A stretch of DNA of 64,000 nt from Oryzicola mucosus (GTDB taxonomy: Bacteria; Pseudomonadota; Alphaproteobacteria; Rhizobiales; Rhizobiaceae). How positions within the stretch are numbered: the stretch's first letter is position 1; every line of letters begins with the position of its first letter. Under the pieces are notes generated by a model, which was not told the origin of the DNA, did not search any database, and saw nothing but the letters and a program-made list of their open reading frames with translations. Shown in pieces: positions 1 to 8,262 of the stretch. The DNA is taken from the NCBI RefSeq assembly GCF_014534685.1, contig NZ_JACVVX010000010.1, positions 29,572 through 93,571 of the forward strand, in the 5' to 3' direction. The position numbers and the translations under genes were made by a program.

Positions 1-296
1 ACGGTACCGATCGGGCTGATACCACCCTCCACCCTGCGAACGGAGCTCACATCCACGCCGGCCGCATTGAGCCGCGCAAGGATCTGGTCGCCTGTTTCGT
101 CCTGGCCCAGGCGGCCCCAATAGACCGTGTCAGCGCCCAGTGCAGCGGTTGTGTAGGCGGCCGTCGCGGCAATTCCGCCGCCCGTACGGCGCACATCGAT
201 TGCGCGGATTTTCGTCGGCGCGGTGGGCAGAACCGGCAAATAGACGATCGTATCGAGGAATGCGTTTCCCAATGTAACGATACGGCGGGTGGACAT
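1..296 (-). CDS. PfkB/ribokinase-family sugar kinase, N-terminal part (runs off the window)
   Basis: About 98 N-terminal residues are visible and the gene continues beyond base 1. It starts MSTRRIVTLGNAFLDTIVY and continues with a glycine-rich stretch (RRTGGGIAATAAYTAALGA) and GRLGQDETGDQIL. This is the usual first-100-residue layout of PfkB carbohydrate kinases, which phosphorylate sugars or nucleosides with ATP in the cytoplasm. The ATG at 296 is preceded by GGAGA about ten bases upstream. The catalytic C-terminal motif lies outside the window, so the substrate cannot be assigned; the nearby sugar-enzyme remnants (galM, Gfo/Idh) weakly suggest sugar metabolism. Confidence 0.8.
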   Translation of the reverse strand, partial: MSTRRIVTLGNAFLDTIVYLPVLPTAPTKIRAIDVRRTGGGIAATAAYTTAALGADTVYWGRLGQDETGDQILARLNAAGVDVSSVRRVEGGISPIGT

Positions 297-649
297 CAGG
301 CACGTCTCCAAGACTCACGGGCCGCCAAATTCGGGCAAACCCTGAGCGCTCCCGCCCCCAGCTTCGAAGCGAGTTCACATTGGTTTTTTTGGTAATCCTC
401 CGCAGGCTCTTTTTTGGCCCTTGTGAATTTAGCGGGACCTTAGCCGCTGCTTGACATGTAGTCAATAAAACTTACAAGTAAATTTCCAAGTCTCAGTCTG
501 CCCGGTTTTCAAGGCGAGGATGGATGGCTGCGGTTGCACATGATCCAAATGGCAGTCGCGGATCGCGGTATGATCGGCGATCGGTCTGGTGACTTCCAGA
601 CTGCCCGACATGCGGAGGAGCCAACAGTGACAGCCAACACGATCCGGCA
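297..649. other. Intergenic stretch without a recognisable gene
   Basis: Between the kinase start and the galM remnant I find no coding sequence on either strand. Apart from the candidate promoter noted separately and short A/T runs near 380-420, nothing stands out. Confidence 0.5.
437..465 (-). promoter_or_regulatory. Candidate sigma-70 promoter for the PfkB gene
   Basis: On the minus strand TTGACT is followed after 17 bases by TAAGGT, a reasonable -35/-10 pair. It lies about 140 bases upstream of the kinase start, implying a long leader. The assignment rests on sequence similarity alone. Confidence 0.3.
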
Positions 650-844
650 AACGACCTCGGGCTATATCGATGGCATGCCCGTCGAGGCGTACCGTGTCAC
701 GGCTGCGGAAACCGGCTTTGCGCTTGAAACGCAGAATTTCCCCAACGCGCGCCCAACGAGCCGCGTTTCCCCTCTTCGGTCCTGCGCCCCGGAGAGACTT
801 ACGACCATCGCATGGAAATTACGTTCTCGACGGTCGATCCATGA
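650..844 (+). pseudogene. Aldose 1-epimerase (GalM) C-terminal remnant with a 2-base insertion
   Basis: Only the last ~65 codons of a galactose mutarotase-like protein survive. One frame reads GYIDGMPVEAYRV...FALETQNFPNA. The sequence then shifts frame at a GCGCGC run near 745-752 and continues as PNEPRFPSSVLRPGETYDHR, the typical end of GalM proteins. Restoring the frame needs removal of two bases, and the N-terminal three quarters are absent. The stop codon (842-844) overlaps the ATG of the next remnant as ATGA, so the two were once translationally coupled. Confidence 0.7.
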
Positions 845-1467
845 CTTCGGGTTTGTGCTGGGCATTGATTGGAGCTTCCAGCATCGCCCGCGAACGCATG
901 GTCCATGCGATCCGGTCGGCAGGCGGGAATATCGTGGCTGTCCAGTCGGGTAGCCTCAAACGCGCCGAGACGTTCGCATCGAATTTCAGCGTGCCGCTTG
1001 CCACGACAAGCCTGGAAGAGGCTGCGGCCCTAGCGGATGCGGTCTACATATCGAGCACCAACAGCCAGCATTGCGCCACGACCTTGGAAGCGCTTGAAGC
1101 CGGTTGCCATGTGCTGTGTGAAAAGCCCATTGCCGTTGAACTCGACGACGCCAGGCGCATGATCGAGGCAGCCGACGCAGCAGGCCGTGTGCTGGCGGTG
1201 AACCATCACCTCAGACACAATTCGGTGCACCGGACCATACGCGACTTCATCATATCAGGCAGGATCGGCAATGTTCGAGCGGTCACTCAACTTTCAGGGA
1301 TAGCGCCGGTCGGACAAGCGGACAGGCCTTTCCTACGAGCGATGGCATGGCATGCGCCTTGCCACGCGATGTTCCAGGGCAGAAATCTGTCTGCTGCGGC
1401 AATCGGCCCGCAAGATCGGCATTTGCATAGCAGCTTCCGCACCGCAGCACGTCCGGCAACCCGCTAG
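841..1467 (+). pseudogene. Truncated Gfo/Idh/MocA-family oxidoreductase
   Basis: From ATG 841 the product reads MTSGLCWALIGASSIARERM, the dinucleotide-binding N-terminus of Gfo/Idh/MocA dehydrogenases. The family's HVLCEKPIA motif follows around residue 90, then GRIGNVRAV around residue 145. Complete family members have 330-390 residues. Here homology ends near residue 160 and the last ~45 residues are low-complexity sequence of another origin, so the substrate-binding C-terminal domain is missing. It lies behind the galM remnant with an ATGA overlap, suggesting a former sugar-oxidation operon cut by a deletion around 1330-1360. Confidence 0.7.
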
Positions 1468-1573
1468 AACGTCACGTGAAGAGCAGGCGCGTTCCAACCA
1501 GGTGAGAGCGCGGTTGCGCAAGACCCCGGCCGATTCGAAGATTCGCTCAAGCTGGTTTGCAAGGAGACATGCA

Positions 1574-2404
1574 ATGACAACCATCAGAACATCCGACGGG
1601 ACCACTCTCTTTTACAAGGATTTGGGGCCGAAAGACGCGCAGCCTGTCGTGTTCCACCATGGCTGGCCGCTCAGTGCCGACGACTGGGACAACCAGATGC
1701 TGTTCTTCCTGTCCGAAGGCTACCGTGTGATCGCGCACGACAGGCGCGGCCATGGCCGGTCCGACCAGACCGACTTGGGCAACGACATGGATACATATGC
1801 CGCGGACGTGGCTGAGATCGCCAAGGCGCTCGATTTGCGCGACGCGGTTCATATCGGACATTCGACCGGCGGCGGTGAAGTCACGCGGTATGCGGCCCGC
1901 GCCGAGCGTGGCCGGGTGGCCAAGGCCATTCTGATCGCCGCGATCCCGCCGGTGATGGCTCAGTCCGACGCCAACCCGGACGGCGTTCCGATGGAGGTCT
2001 TCGACGGGCTGCGCTCCGCCCTGGAAACAAACCGCGCACAGTTCTATCTCGATCTTCCGAGCGGACCCTTCTATGGCTTCAACCGCGAGGGCGCGAAGGT
2101 CAGCCAGGGGCTGATCGACAATTGGTGGCGCCAAGGCATGAGTGGTGGCGCCAAGGCGCACCATGACTGCATCGAAGTGTTTTCGGAGACAGACTTCACG
2201 GAGGATCTGAAGACACTCACCATTCCCGTGCTGATCATTCACGGCGAGGATGACCAGATCGTCCCGATCGAGAACTCGGCTCACAAGGCGATAAAGCTCG
2301 TCAGGGACGGCACGCTGAAGACCTATCCCGGCCTTTCTCACGGCCTGTTCGCCACGCATCCCGAGGTGGTGAACGCGGACATGCTGGCCTTCATCCGCGC
2401 CTGA
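1574..2404 (+). CDS. Alpha/beta hydrolase of the non-heme chloroperoxidase type
   Basis: This 276-residue protein belongs to the cofactor-free haloperoxidase/esterase group of alpha/beta hydrolases. The oxyanion region is FHHGWPLSADDW (residues 27-38), the nucleophile elbow is GHSTGGG with Ser97, the acidic residue lies in HGEDDQIVP and the catalytic His is in YPGLSHGLF near the C-terminus. Length and motifs match complete family members. ATG 1574 has an ideal AAGGAGA seven bases upstream. Family members hydrolyse esters and can catalyse perhydrolysis and halogenation in vitro; the physiological substrate is unknown. It appears to be a single-gene unit. Confidence 0.85.
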   Translation: MTTIRTSDGTTLFYKDLGPKDAQPVVFHHGWPLSADDWDNQMLFFLSEGYRVIAHDRRGHGRSDQTDLGNDMDTYAADVAEIAKALDLRDAVHIGHSTGGGEVTRYAARAERGRVAKAILIAAIPPVMAQSDANPDGVPMEVFDGLRSALETNRAQFYLDLPSGPFYGFNREGAKVSQGLIDNWWRQGMSGGAKAHHDCIEVFSETDFTEDLKTLTIPVLIIHGEDDQIVPIENSAHKAIKLVRDGTLKTYPGLSHGLFATHPEVVNADMLAFIRA

Positions 2405-2586
2405 GACAGCATCACCGACGGGATCGGCCGCACCGTTTGCGACCGCCGAAAGCGCGTTTTCGTGTCTGCCCTGCTCGCCGTCGGTGGCGCGAGGATACAC
2501 TGTCGGATAGTTTCGGCTTTCACCGCTAGCGTGTTCGGCGCTCTTGGAAGCTTTGGCAAGCCGTGCTCGATGCTGGAAGATAACGC

Positions 2587-3624
2587 ATGGAACCCATGAA
2601 TGTCATCAGGGTCGCGATCGCCGGTTTCGGGGGAGTGGGCCGCGCGACGGCCAATCTCCTCCTCGCACGCCGCGATCGCTACCGGCAGGTCCATGGAGCC
2701 GAAATCCGACTGGTCGCCGTATGCGGTTCGCGATCCGGACTGGCCGACGCGGACGGTCTCGAAGCCGAGCGTCTGGATGCGCTCGAGCCGGGCCTGTCGG
2801 GCCCGGCATTCATCGAGGCGAGCGGCGCCGACATTCTCATCGAGGCGGGCCCCAGCGATTTTCGAACCGGAGGTCCCGGTCTCGCCTATATCCGATCCTC
2901 CCTCTCGGCGGGGCGCGATGCCATCGTCATATCCAAGGGTGCGCTGGTCCACAGCGGACCGGAGTTGCTGGCCCTGGCGCGTTCCTCGGGCGCGCTGCTG
3001 AAACTTAGTGGCGCAGCGGCAGCCGCGCTGCCGACGATCGATCTCCTCGATCACAGCCTGAAAGGCTGCGAGGTGTTGGAAATCGAGGGCATTCTGAACG
3101 CCACCACCAACTACCTGCTCGATGCGATGATGAACCAGAACCTCGGCTTCGACGAGGCGCTGGCGCACGCCCAGGCGGGCGGTTTCGCCGAAGCCGACCC
3201 GCGCAACGATACAGAGGGCTGGGACACCGCCAGCAAGCTCATACTCATCGCCAATTTCGGCCTCGACGCCGCCCTAACGATGGACGATCTGGTCGTCGAG
3301 GGCATTCAGTCGGTCACGGCGCAAGACATCGAAGCATGGCGAAAGCAGAGTCTTGTTCCCAAGCTCGTCGGGAGCCTCATCCGGACGGACCGCGCGACGC
3401 GGGCGACCGTCGGCATCCGGACCTACCCGCCAACCGATCCGCTTGCGCATGTTTCGGGAAAGAACAAGGCGATCCGGATCACCACCGACGCGATGGGCGA
3501 GACAATCGCCATCGGATCGGGAACCGAGCCTCTCGCCACAGCTGCCGCCGCGCTCAAGGATCTCGAACATATCCTGACGACACGAGCGGCCCAGGCCACT
3601 AGCGGCAAGGGAGGCGAGGAATGA
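2587..3624 (+). CDS. Homoserine dehydrogenase-like oxidoreductase without ACT domain
   Basis: The product has 345 residues. The N-terminal Rossmann motif is VAIAGFGGVGRATANLLL. SKGALVHSG occupies the position of the usual TANK segment, and EGILNATTNYLL and FAEADPRNDTEGWDTASK match the signature that in homoserine dehydrogenases carries substrate-binding and catalytic residues (NADPH-dependent reduction of aspartate semialdehyde). The C-terminal ACT domain of threonine-sensitive enzymes is absent. The stop overlaps the following amidotransferase gene as ATGA, so the two are probably co-translated. A role in primary threonine biosynthesis is possible, but the setting suggests a specialised pathway. 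The start is the first in-frame ATG; a second lies five codons downstream. Confidence 0.75.
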   Translation: MEPMNVIRVAIAGFGGVGRATANLLLARRDRYRQVHGAEIRLVAVCGSRSGLADADGLEAERLDALEPGLSGPAFIEASGADILIEAGPSDFRTGGPGLAYIRSSLSAGRDAIVISKGALVHSGPELLALARSSGALLKLSGAAAAALPTIDLLDHSLKGCEVLEIEGILNATTNYLLDAMMNQNLGFDEALAHAQAGGFAEADPRNDTEGWDTASKLILIANFGLDAALTMDDLVVEGIQSVTAQDIEAWRKQSLVPKLVGSLIRTDRATRATVGIRTYPPTDPLAHVSGKNKAIRITTDAMGETIAIGSGTEPLATAAAALKDLEHILTTRAAQATSGKGGEE

Positions 3625-4325
3625 CGCAGAAAACGGTGCAGGCCATTCGCCATATCAGCTTCGAGGACCTTGGCAGTTTCGAAGCACCGTTGCGGGAGGC
3701 CGGCTACGACATCGAATACATCGATGTGGCCGAGCGCGATCCGGCAACGCTCGATCCTCTCGGCGCCGATCTCCTCGTGGTTCTGGGTGGTCCGATCGGC
3801 GTCTACGACCACGACGCCTATCCGGTCGTCACCGACGAGATACACCTGCTGCGGGCGCGGCTCGCGGCCGACCGACCGACGCTCGGCATCTGTCTCGGCG
3901 CGCAGCTGATGGCGGCAGCCCTCGGTGCGCGCGTCTATCCGGGGCCGGCCAAGGAGATCGGCTGGTCAGCGCTCGATCTTTCGGACGCGGCTGCGCCCAA
4001 CCCTCTTGCTGCGCTGCGCAACGTGCCCGTGCTTCACTGGCATGGCGATACCTTTGACCTGCCGGAAGGCGGCACGCTCCTCGCATCAACACCGCTCTGC
4101 GCAAACCAGGCTTTCGCTCGCGGACCGAACGTGCTCGGCCTCCAGTTCCACCCGGAAGTCCTGGGCGCGCGGTTCGAGCACTGGCTGCTGGGCCACGCCA
4201 ATGAACTGGCCACGGCAGGTATCGACCCTGTCACGCTGCGCCGCGATGCCGGGCGGCATGCCGGCGCGCTCGAAGGAGCCGGCGCCGTCCTTGTGGCCGG
4301 GTGGCTGTCGCGCCTGACGCTCTAG
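3621..4325 (+). CDS. Class I glutamine amidotransferase (GMP synthase-like domain)
   Basis: A 234-residue stand-alone class I GATase. VVLGGPIGVYD precedes the nucleophile elbow LGICLGAQLM with Cys91. The catalytic His lies in LQFHPEV near residue 175, with an acidic partner soon after. VLHWHGDTFDLP is typical of the subgroup of GMP-synthase-like amidases that act on free gamma-glutamyl or carboxamide substrates. The start overlaps the stop of the homoserine dehydrogenase-like gene by four bases, implying a shared pathway. Glutamine hydrolysis in the cytoplasm is expected; the ammonia acceptor is unknown. Confidence 0.8.
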   Translation: MTQKTVQAIRHISFEDLGSFEAPLREAGYDIEYIDVAERDPATLDPLGADLLVVLGGPIGVYDHDAYPVVTDEIHLLRARLAADRPTLGICLGAQLMAAALGARVYPGPAKEIGWSALDLSDAAAPNPLAALRNVPVLHWHGDTFDLPEGGTLLASTPLCANQAFARGPNVLGLQFHPEVLGARFEHWLLGHANELATAGIDPVTLRRDAGRHAGALEGAGAVLVAGWLSRLTL

Positions 4326-4336
4326 CTTCCCGGCGG

Positions 4337-5247
4337 TCACCGCAATGCGATGGAACGCACCGGCTCGCGCACCGCCCGACGGTAGTCGGTCGGGCTCATG
4401 CGCTGGTGCTTTATGAACACCCGGGCCAGCACCTGGTTCGACGAATATCCCACCTCCTGCGCGATCTCGGTGACCGACATATCCGTTGTCTCGAGGAGTT
4501 CGCAGGTTCTCTCCATCCTCAGTCGCGTCAGATAGACCCGAGGCGGCACACCGACGCTCTGCTTGAACATGCGGGCGAAATGAAAAAGCGACAGCCGCGC
4601 TTCGGCTGCCAGTTCGTCGAGGCTGATGTCTTCCGAAAGCCGCGCCCGCATAAGCTCCAGGCAGCGCCTTTTTGCCCACAGGGCGAGGCCGCCCTTGACT
4701 GGCCCGAGCGGCGCCCCGCCCAACCTGCAGAGTTCGGCCAGAATCTCGCAGCCTGCGGCCCGCGCCAACAGGCGCGACGGCGCCCCCTCGTCCTCACAGA
4801 GAGCCCACAGGTTGCGGAACGCCGATCGGATTGCCGACGAGTCGAACACTCGGCCGTAGATGCAGGAACTGTCGAACGAGAACCGGCCATCGGCGGCTTC
4901 GTCAAGCACGCCCTGCCACTGCGCCAAAGGAAACGCCAGGCTGCGGAGCCAATGGCTTTCTTCATTGATCACCGTGGTCGCGAAATTCGGCGCAGCGACG
5001 GCGAGGGTGCCTTTCCCGGTCGCCACATCGAAGCGACCTCCTCCCAGGTCTCCCCTACACGACTGCAGCCAAGCATGTCCTCCATCAGGACGATGTCCGG
5101 CAGGGCAGGACGGGACATGTCACCGGCTGGTCGCTGGACGCTAAGAAGGTCGAGAATTCCGCCGGGGGATTTCAACGTACGCAAGTAGGACGCATGTCGA
5201 CCGTTGCTGTGCCACTGGGCGAATGACGAATGGGCATGGACGGTCAT
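4337..5247 (-). pseudogene. AraC-family transcriptional regulator with a single-base frameshift
   Basis: The C-terminal two thirds are intact in one frame, including an AraC double helix-turn-helix (LFHFARMFKQSVGVPPRVYL, then SVTEIAQEVGYSSNQVLARV). The N-terminus (MTVHAHSSFAQWHSNGRHAS...) lies in another frame from ATG 5247. The frames meet around 5025-5036, where EEV should continue as FDVATGKG. The total of 911 bases is one short of 304 codons, exactly what a one-base deletion gives. The gene may therefore be a recent pseudogene or carry an assembly error. It converges on the GATase gene and could have regulated that operon. Confidence 0.75.
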
Positions 5248-5473
5248 GCTGTGTCTCCTATGCGTCTTGCAGTGCCTCAATGCCAGCCGGTCGCACGCTC
5301 CAATCCGCGCGAATCGATCGGCGCGCGCTCAATTGGTCAAAGCAAGCATTCTTCCTTCAGGTGGCACGCGAAACGCACTGCGGCGATCCTCGTGTCCGGC
5401 CAAACCGCAACGATCCAGAAATACCCGTTGAAGGCTAGTTCAGCCCCTTCTCGCTTATTGGTTGAAACGCTAT

Positions 5474-5509
5474 CGTTCCATCCACAATGGGGAATTTCTG
5501 GATGGAACG
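5474..5509. promoter_or_regulatory. Inverted repeat over the TetR start (candidate operator)
   Basis: CGTTCCATCC (5474-5483) and its exact complement GGATGGAACG (5500-5509) are separated by 16 bases. The right arm contains the proposed ATG of the TetR gene. The position suits autorepression or a structure affecting translation start; there is no T-run to support a terminator. Confidence 0.45.
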
Positions 5510-6116
5510 CAAGAGTATCGACCATACAAAAAGCAGCCGGAAACCAAGTGGGGCGGCGGTCATGCGACCCGAATTGACGACCGCGCTGTTCAGGGCATTG
5601 TTCGAGGAGTGGGCAACGACAGGCTACGCGGCAGTAAGCCTGGAGCGCGTGGCGGCGCGGGCGGGCGCAGGCAAGGCGGCCATATACCGGCGATGGCCGT
5701 CGAAACTGGAGTTCGCGTGCGAAGCGATCCGAAGCGTCGAGGTCATGCGGTTGGGTTCCACCGACCAGGGGTCTCTGCAGGCCGATATCAGTGAATATCT
5801 ACGAGCCACGCGCGCGGTCCTGAGACATCCTTTGGTCCGCCGGATAATCCCCGATCTGGTTGCCGAACGTTTACGATCGAACGAATTGTCGGCGATGCTG
5901 CATGGCATTGGCGAGGCACGGCGACAGTTCGGACGTCGGCTACTGGATCGCGCCATCGTCCGGAACGAACTGCCTGCGGACATCGACAGGGAACTGGCGC
6001 TCGATCTGCTCTTTTCGCCCCTCTACTCGCGTATGATCGTCCGGGGGAAAAGTTTCACGAAGGCCGAACTCGACAGGCTGGGCAACGCACTGCATGTGGC
6101 CGTCAAGGCTTGTTGA
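5502..6116 (+). CDS. TetR/AcrR-family transcriptional regulator
   Basis: A 204-residue protein with an N-terminal TetR HTH (GYAAVSLERVAARAGAGKAAIYRRWPSK) and an all-helical ligand-binding domain ending DLLFSPLYSRMIVRGKSF, typical of TetR proteins with the C-terminal TetR_C_16/C_11 type fold. I chose ATG 5502 because GGGGA lies eight bases upstream; ATG 5487 has no ribosome site. The next gene downstream encodes a dioxygenase-esterase fusion and carries a separate 23-bp palindrome in its leader, so this regulator is a plausible repressor of that gene and of itself. Confidence 0.85.
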   Translation: MERKSIDHTKSSRKPSGAAVMRPELTTALFRALFEEWATTGYAAVSLERVAARAGAGKAAIYRRWPSKLEFACEAIRSVEVMRLGSTDQGSLQADISEYLRATRAVLRHPLVRRIIPDLVAERLRSNELSAMLHGIGEARRQFGRRLLDRAIVRNELPADIDRELALDLLFSPLYSRMIVRGKSFTKAELDRLGNALHVAVKAC

Positions 6117-6248
6117 ACCGGCGCCAGGGTATCGCGGGCACGCGGTACGTCGTTCCGGCCACTATGGCGCGACGTCCGTCTCCGACGCTCGACAATCATC
6201 GCAAGAACAGCATCGTCACAGCAGGGTCTGCGACGCTTTGCTGGCGCA

Positions 6249-6271
6249 TCTCGCTAGATTGTCTAGCGAGA
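6249..6271. promoter_or_regulatory. Perfect palindrome upstream of the dioxygenase-esterase gene
   Basis: TCTCGCTAGA (6249-6258) and TCTAGCGAGA (6262-6271) form perfect ten-base arms around a three-base centre. The site lies between the TetR gene and the fused VOC/esterase gene, about 90 bases before the latter's start. Its size, symmetry and position fit an operator for a dimeric regulator (TetR or MarR type). No run of T follows, so a terminator is unlikely. Confidence 0.6.
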
Positions 6272-6362
6272 CCTGCATTTTTGATCGCACCGGGCCGATG
6301 CGAAAACCCCTCTAATGGTTCATAAGCATAAGGGGAAACCAAGCGCGGAAGGCATCACGGGA

Positions 6363-7889
6363 ATGACCAGCGGCATACACCACGTCACCGGCATCACCTC
6401 CAATGTGCAGGCCAACGTCGACTTCTATGTCGGCTTTCTCGGGCTGAGGCTTGTGAAGCGCACCGGAGGCTACGCAGACGCCGAGCAGTTGCATCTTGTC
6501 TATGGAGACGGTCTCGGCAGTCCCGGCTCGTTGCTAACGTTCCTTGTCTGGGAGGCGGCGGGCCGCGGGCGCACGGGCATCGGCCAGGTATCGGAAGTGG
6601 CGTTGGCGGTGCCGCCACCTTCGCTCGGTGGCTGGATTACCAAGGCGCTCGCCGCCAACATTCCGCTCGATGGTCCATCTCGCGAGTTCGGGGAGCCGGT
6701 CCTCCGGCTTAAGGATCCGGACGGGCTGATCGTGAAGCTGGTCGGAGTGGACATGGCAACGCCGGCCCCACTTCCGAACGCACCCACCCGACTGCGGGGC
6801 GTCACACTCCTGACGGACAAGGCGGCTGAGACCGCAAGCTTTCTCACGCGTTTCGGGTACACAGAAGAGCGGCGTTCAGGCGTTACACAGCGCATGGGGT
6901 CCGATACAGACATCGTCGATATCAGGGAGGTGTCTGGTTTCGTGCCTTCCGTGTCCGGCGGCGGGGTGCCCGATCATGTAGCTTTTCGCGCGCGCGGTAT
7001 CGATGATCTCCGCTCCATGCGGCTTTTGCTGAAGGAGCATGGGCCCACCGAGGTGCATGATCGGAAGTACTTCGTGTCGCTCTACGTTCGCGATCCCGCC
7101 GGCATACTGATGGAATACGCGACCGATGGGCCGGGCATGACCATTGACGAAGCGCCTGCCGAGCTTGGCCAGACATTGTTTATGCCGCCGCGTGATGCCG
7201 ATCGCGCAGAGGATCTGAGGGCAATGCTTCCACAGTTTGCCCTGCCAGGCGAAGAGAGGTTTCCGGCCCGCGACCTTCCTTTTATACATCGTTTCAACCG
7301 GCCGCAAAATCCGGACGGCACGACCTTGGTGTTGCTGCATGGCACTGGTGGCAACGAAGCCGATCTGATGCCGATCGCACGACGCATAGCCCCACAGTCG
7401 ACGCTGCTCGGCGTGCGTGGCCGAGCGACCGAGGAAGGAACCAATCGTTGGTTCCGCCGCGTCGATGCAACGACGTTCGATCAGCAGGATATCCGTGGGG
7501 AAGCAGAAGCCTTCGCGGTGTTTGTCGAAGGCGCCGTAGCCGGCTATGGCCTCGACCCCGACAAACTTGTCTTCCTCGGCTATTCCAACGGCGCCAACAT
7601 GCTGGCGGCGGTCATCCAGCTTCACCCTGGCGTCGTGCGCCGCGCGATTCTACTTCGTGGCATCCAGCCCCTGGAGAAACCACCGGCGGTGGATCTCTTG
7701 GACACGAGCGTACTGGTGCTAACCGGGCGTGATGATGCCTTTGCTCGCGATGCGCCCGCGCTGGCGGACGCCCTTTTGGCTCAAGGAGTGCACGTCGACA
7801 GCCTGCAGCTCTCAGCCAATCATGAACTCGCCGCTGCAGACGTCACTGAATCAGTTGCATGGATACGGCGAAATCTCCCGGTGAATTGA
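6363..7889 (+). CDS. Fused ring-cleaving VOC dioxygenase (MhqO/MhqA-like) and MhqD-type carboxylesterase
   Basis: The 508-residue product contains two enzymes. Residues ~1-300 are a double VOC (glyoxalase-fold) module of the ring-cleaving dioxygenase family; it begins MTSGIHHVTGITSNVQANVD and the second repeat ends AGILMEYATDGPG. Residues ~320-508 are an alpha/beta hydrolase like MhqD/YodD esterases: LVLLHGTGGNEADLMP, FLGYSNGANML with the serine, TGRDDAF and the late NHELA. In Bacillus, mhqO and mhqD are separate genes for hydroquinone and quinone detoxification. ATG 6363 gives the family's usual N-terminus and has GGAAGG upstream; ATG 6315 is an alternative with AAGGGGAAA between them. A palindrome precedes the gene. 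Confidence 0.85.
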   Translation: MTSGIHHVTGITSNVQANVDFYVGFLGLRLVKRTGGYADAEQLHLVYGDGLGSPGSLLTFLVWEAAGRGRTGIGQVSEVALAVPPPSLGGWITKALAANIPLDGPSREFGEPVLRLKDPDGLIVKLVGVDMATPAPLPNAPTRLRGVTLLTDKAAETASFLTRFGYTEERRSGVTQRMGSDTDIVDIREVSGFVPSVSGGGVPDHVAFRARGIDDLRSMRLLLKEHGPTEVHDRKYFVSLYVRDPAGILMEYATDGPGMTIDEAPAELGQTLFMPPRDADRAEDLRAMLPQFALPGEERFPARDLPFIHRFNRPQNPDGTTLVLLHGTGGNEADLMPIARRIAPQSTLLGVRGRATEEGTNRWFRRVDATTFDQQDIRGEAEAFAVFVEGAVAGYGLDPDKLVFLGYSNGANMLAAVIQLHPGVVRRAILLRGIQPLEKPPAVDLLDTSVLVLTGRDDAFARDAPALADALLAQGVHVDSLQLSANHELAAADVTESVAWIRRNLPVN

Positions 7890-8001
7890 CAGATCCATTT
7901 GCAAGAACCGTCCTTTTGGGCCGAATGGGACTGACCTGCTCCCCCGGGTGTTCGCGACTGCGGCAGGCTTCGCGATCACCTCCACCGATGGCCGCCGACG
8001 A

Positions 8002-8241
8002 TCAGCTTTTGCGCATCAGGATCATCTTCTCCTGCGTCATGTCGCGCATGGTGAAGGGGATGCCTCCCGTGCCGCATCCGGACTCCCTACGGCCGGCGAA
8101 CGGCATCCAGTCGGTGCGGAACGCAGTGGGATCGCTGATCATCACAGCCGAGGCATCGAGGCGATTGGCCGCCCGCATCGCGACGTCAATATCCTGTGCG
8201 AATATCTGCGCACGATCGAAGGCCTGGAAGACTGTCAGCAT
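8002..8241 (-). pseudogene. Aldehyde dehydrogenase C-terminal stub
   Basis: The 79-residue frame ends with the conserved tail of NADP-dependent aldehyde dehydrogenases: AMRAANRLDASAVMISDPTA, FRTDWMPFAGRRESG and GIPFTMRDMTQEKMI. Family members have ~480 residues, so the cofactor domain and the catalytic Cys/Glu are gone. A short leader (MLTVFQAFDRAQ) with a good GAAGGGAG ribosome site precedes the remnant, suggesting a large internal deletion that left the original start in place. It lies 21 bases behind the acetolactate synthase-type gene, with which the intact dehydrogenase was probably co-transcribed. Confidence 0.7.
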
Positions 8242-8262
8242 CGTTGATCTCCCTTCGCTGGA

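Noticed and set aside
1333..1605. 90-codon minus-strand frame over the Gfo/Idh breakpoint
   Set aside because: Low-complexity, Arg/Cys-rich translation without homology features; probably a frame opened by high GC content.
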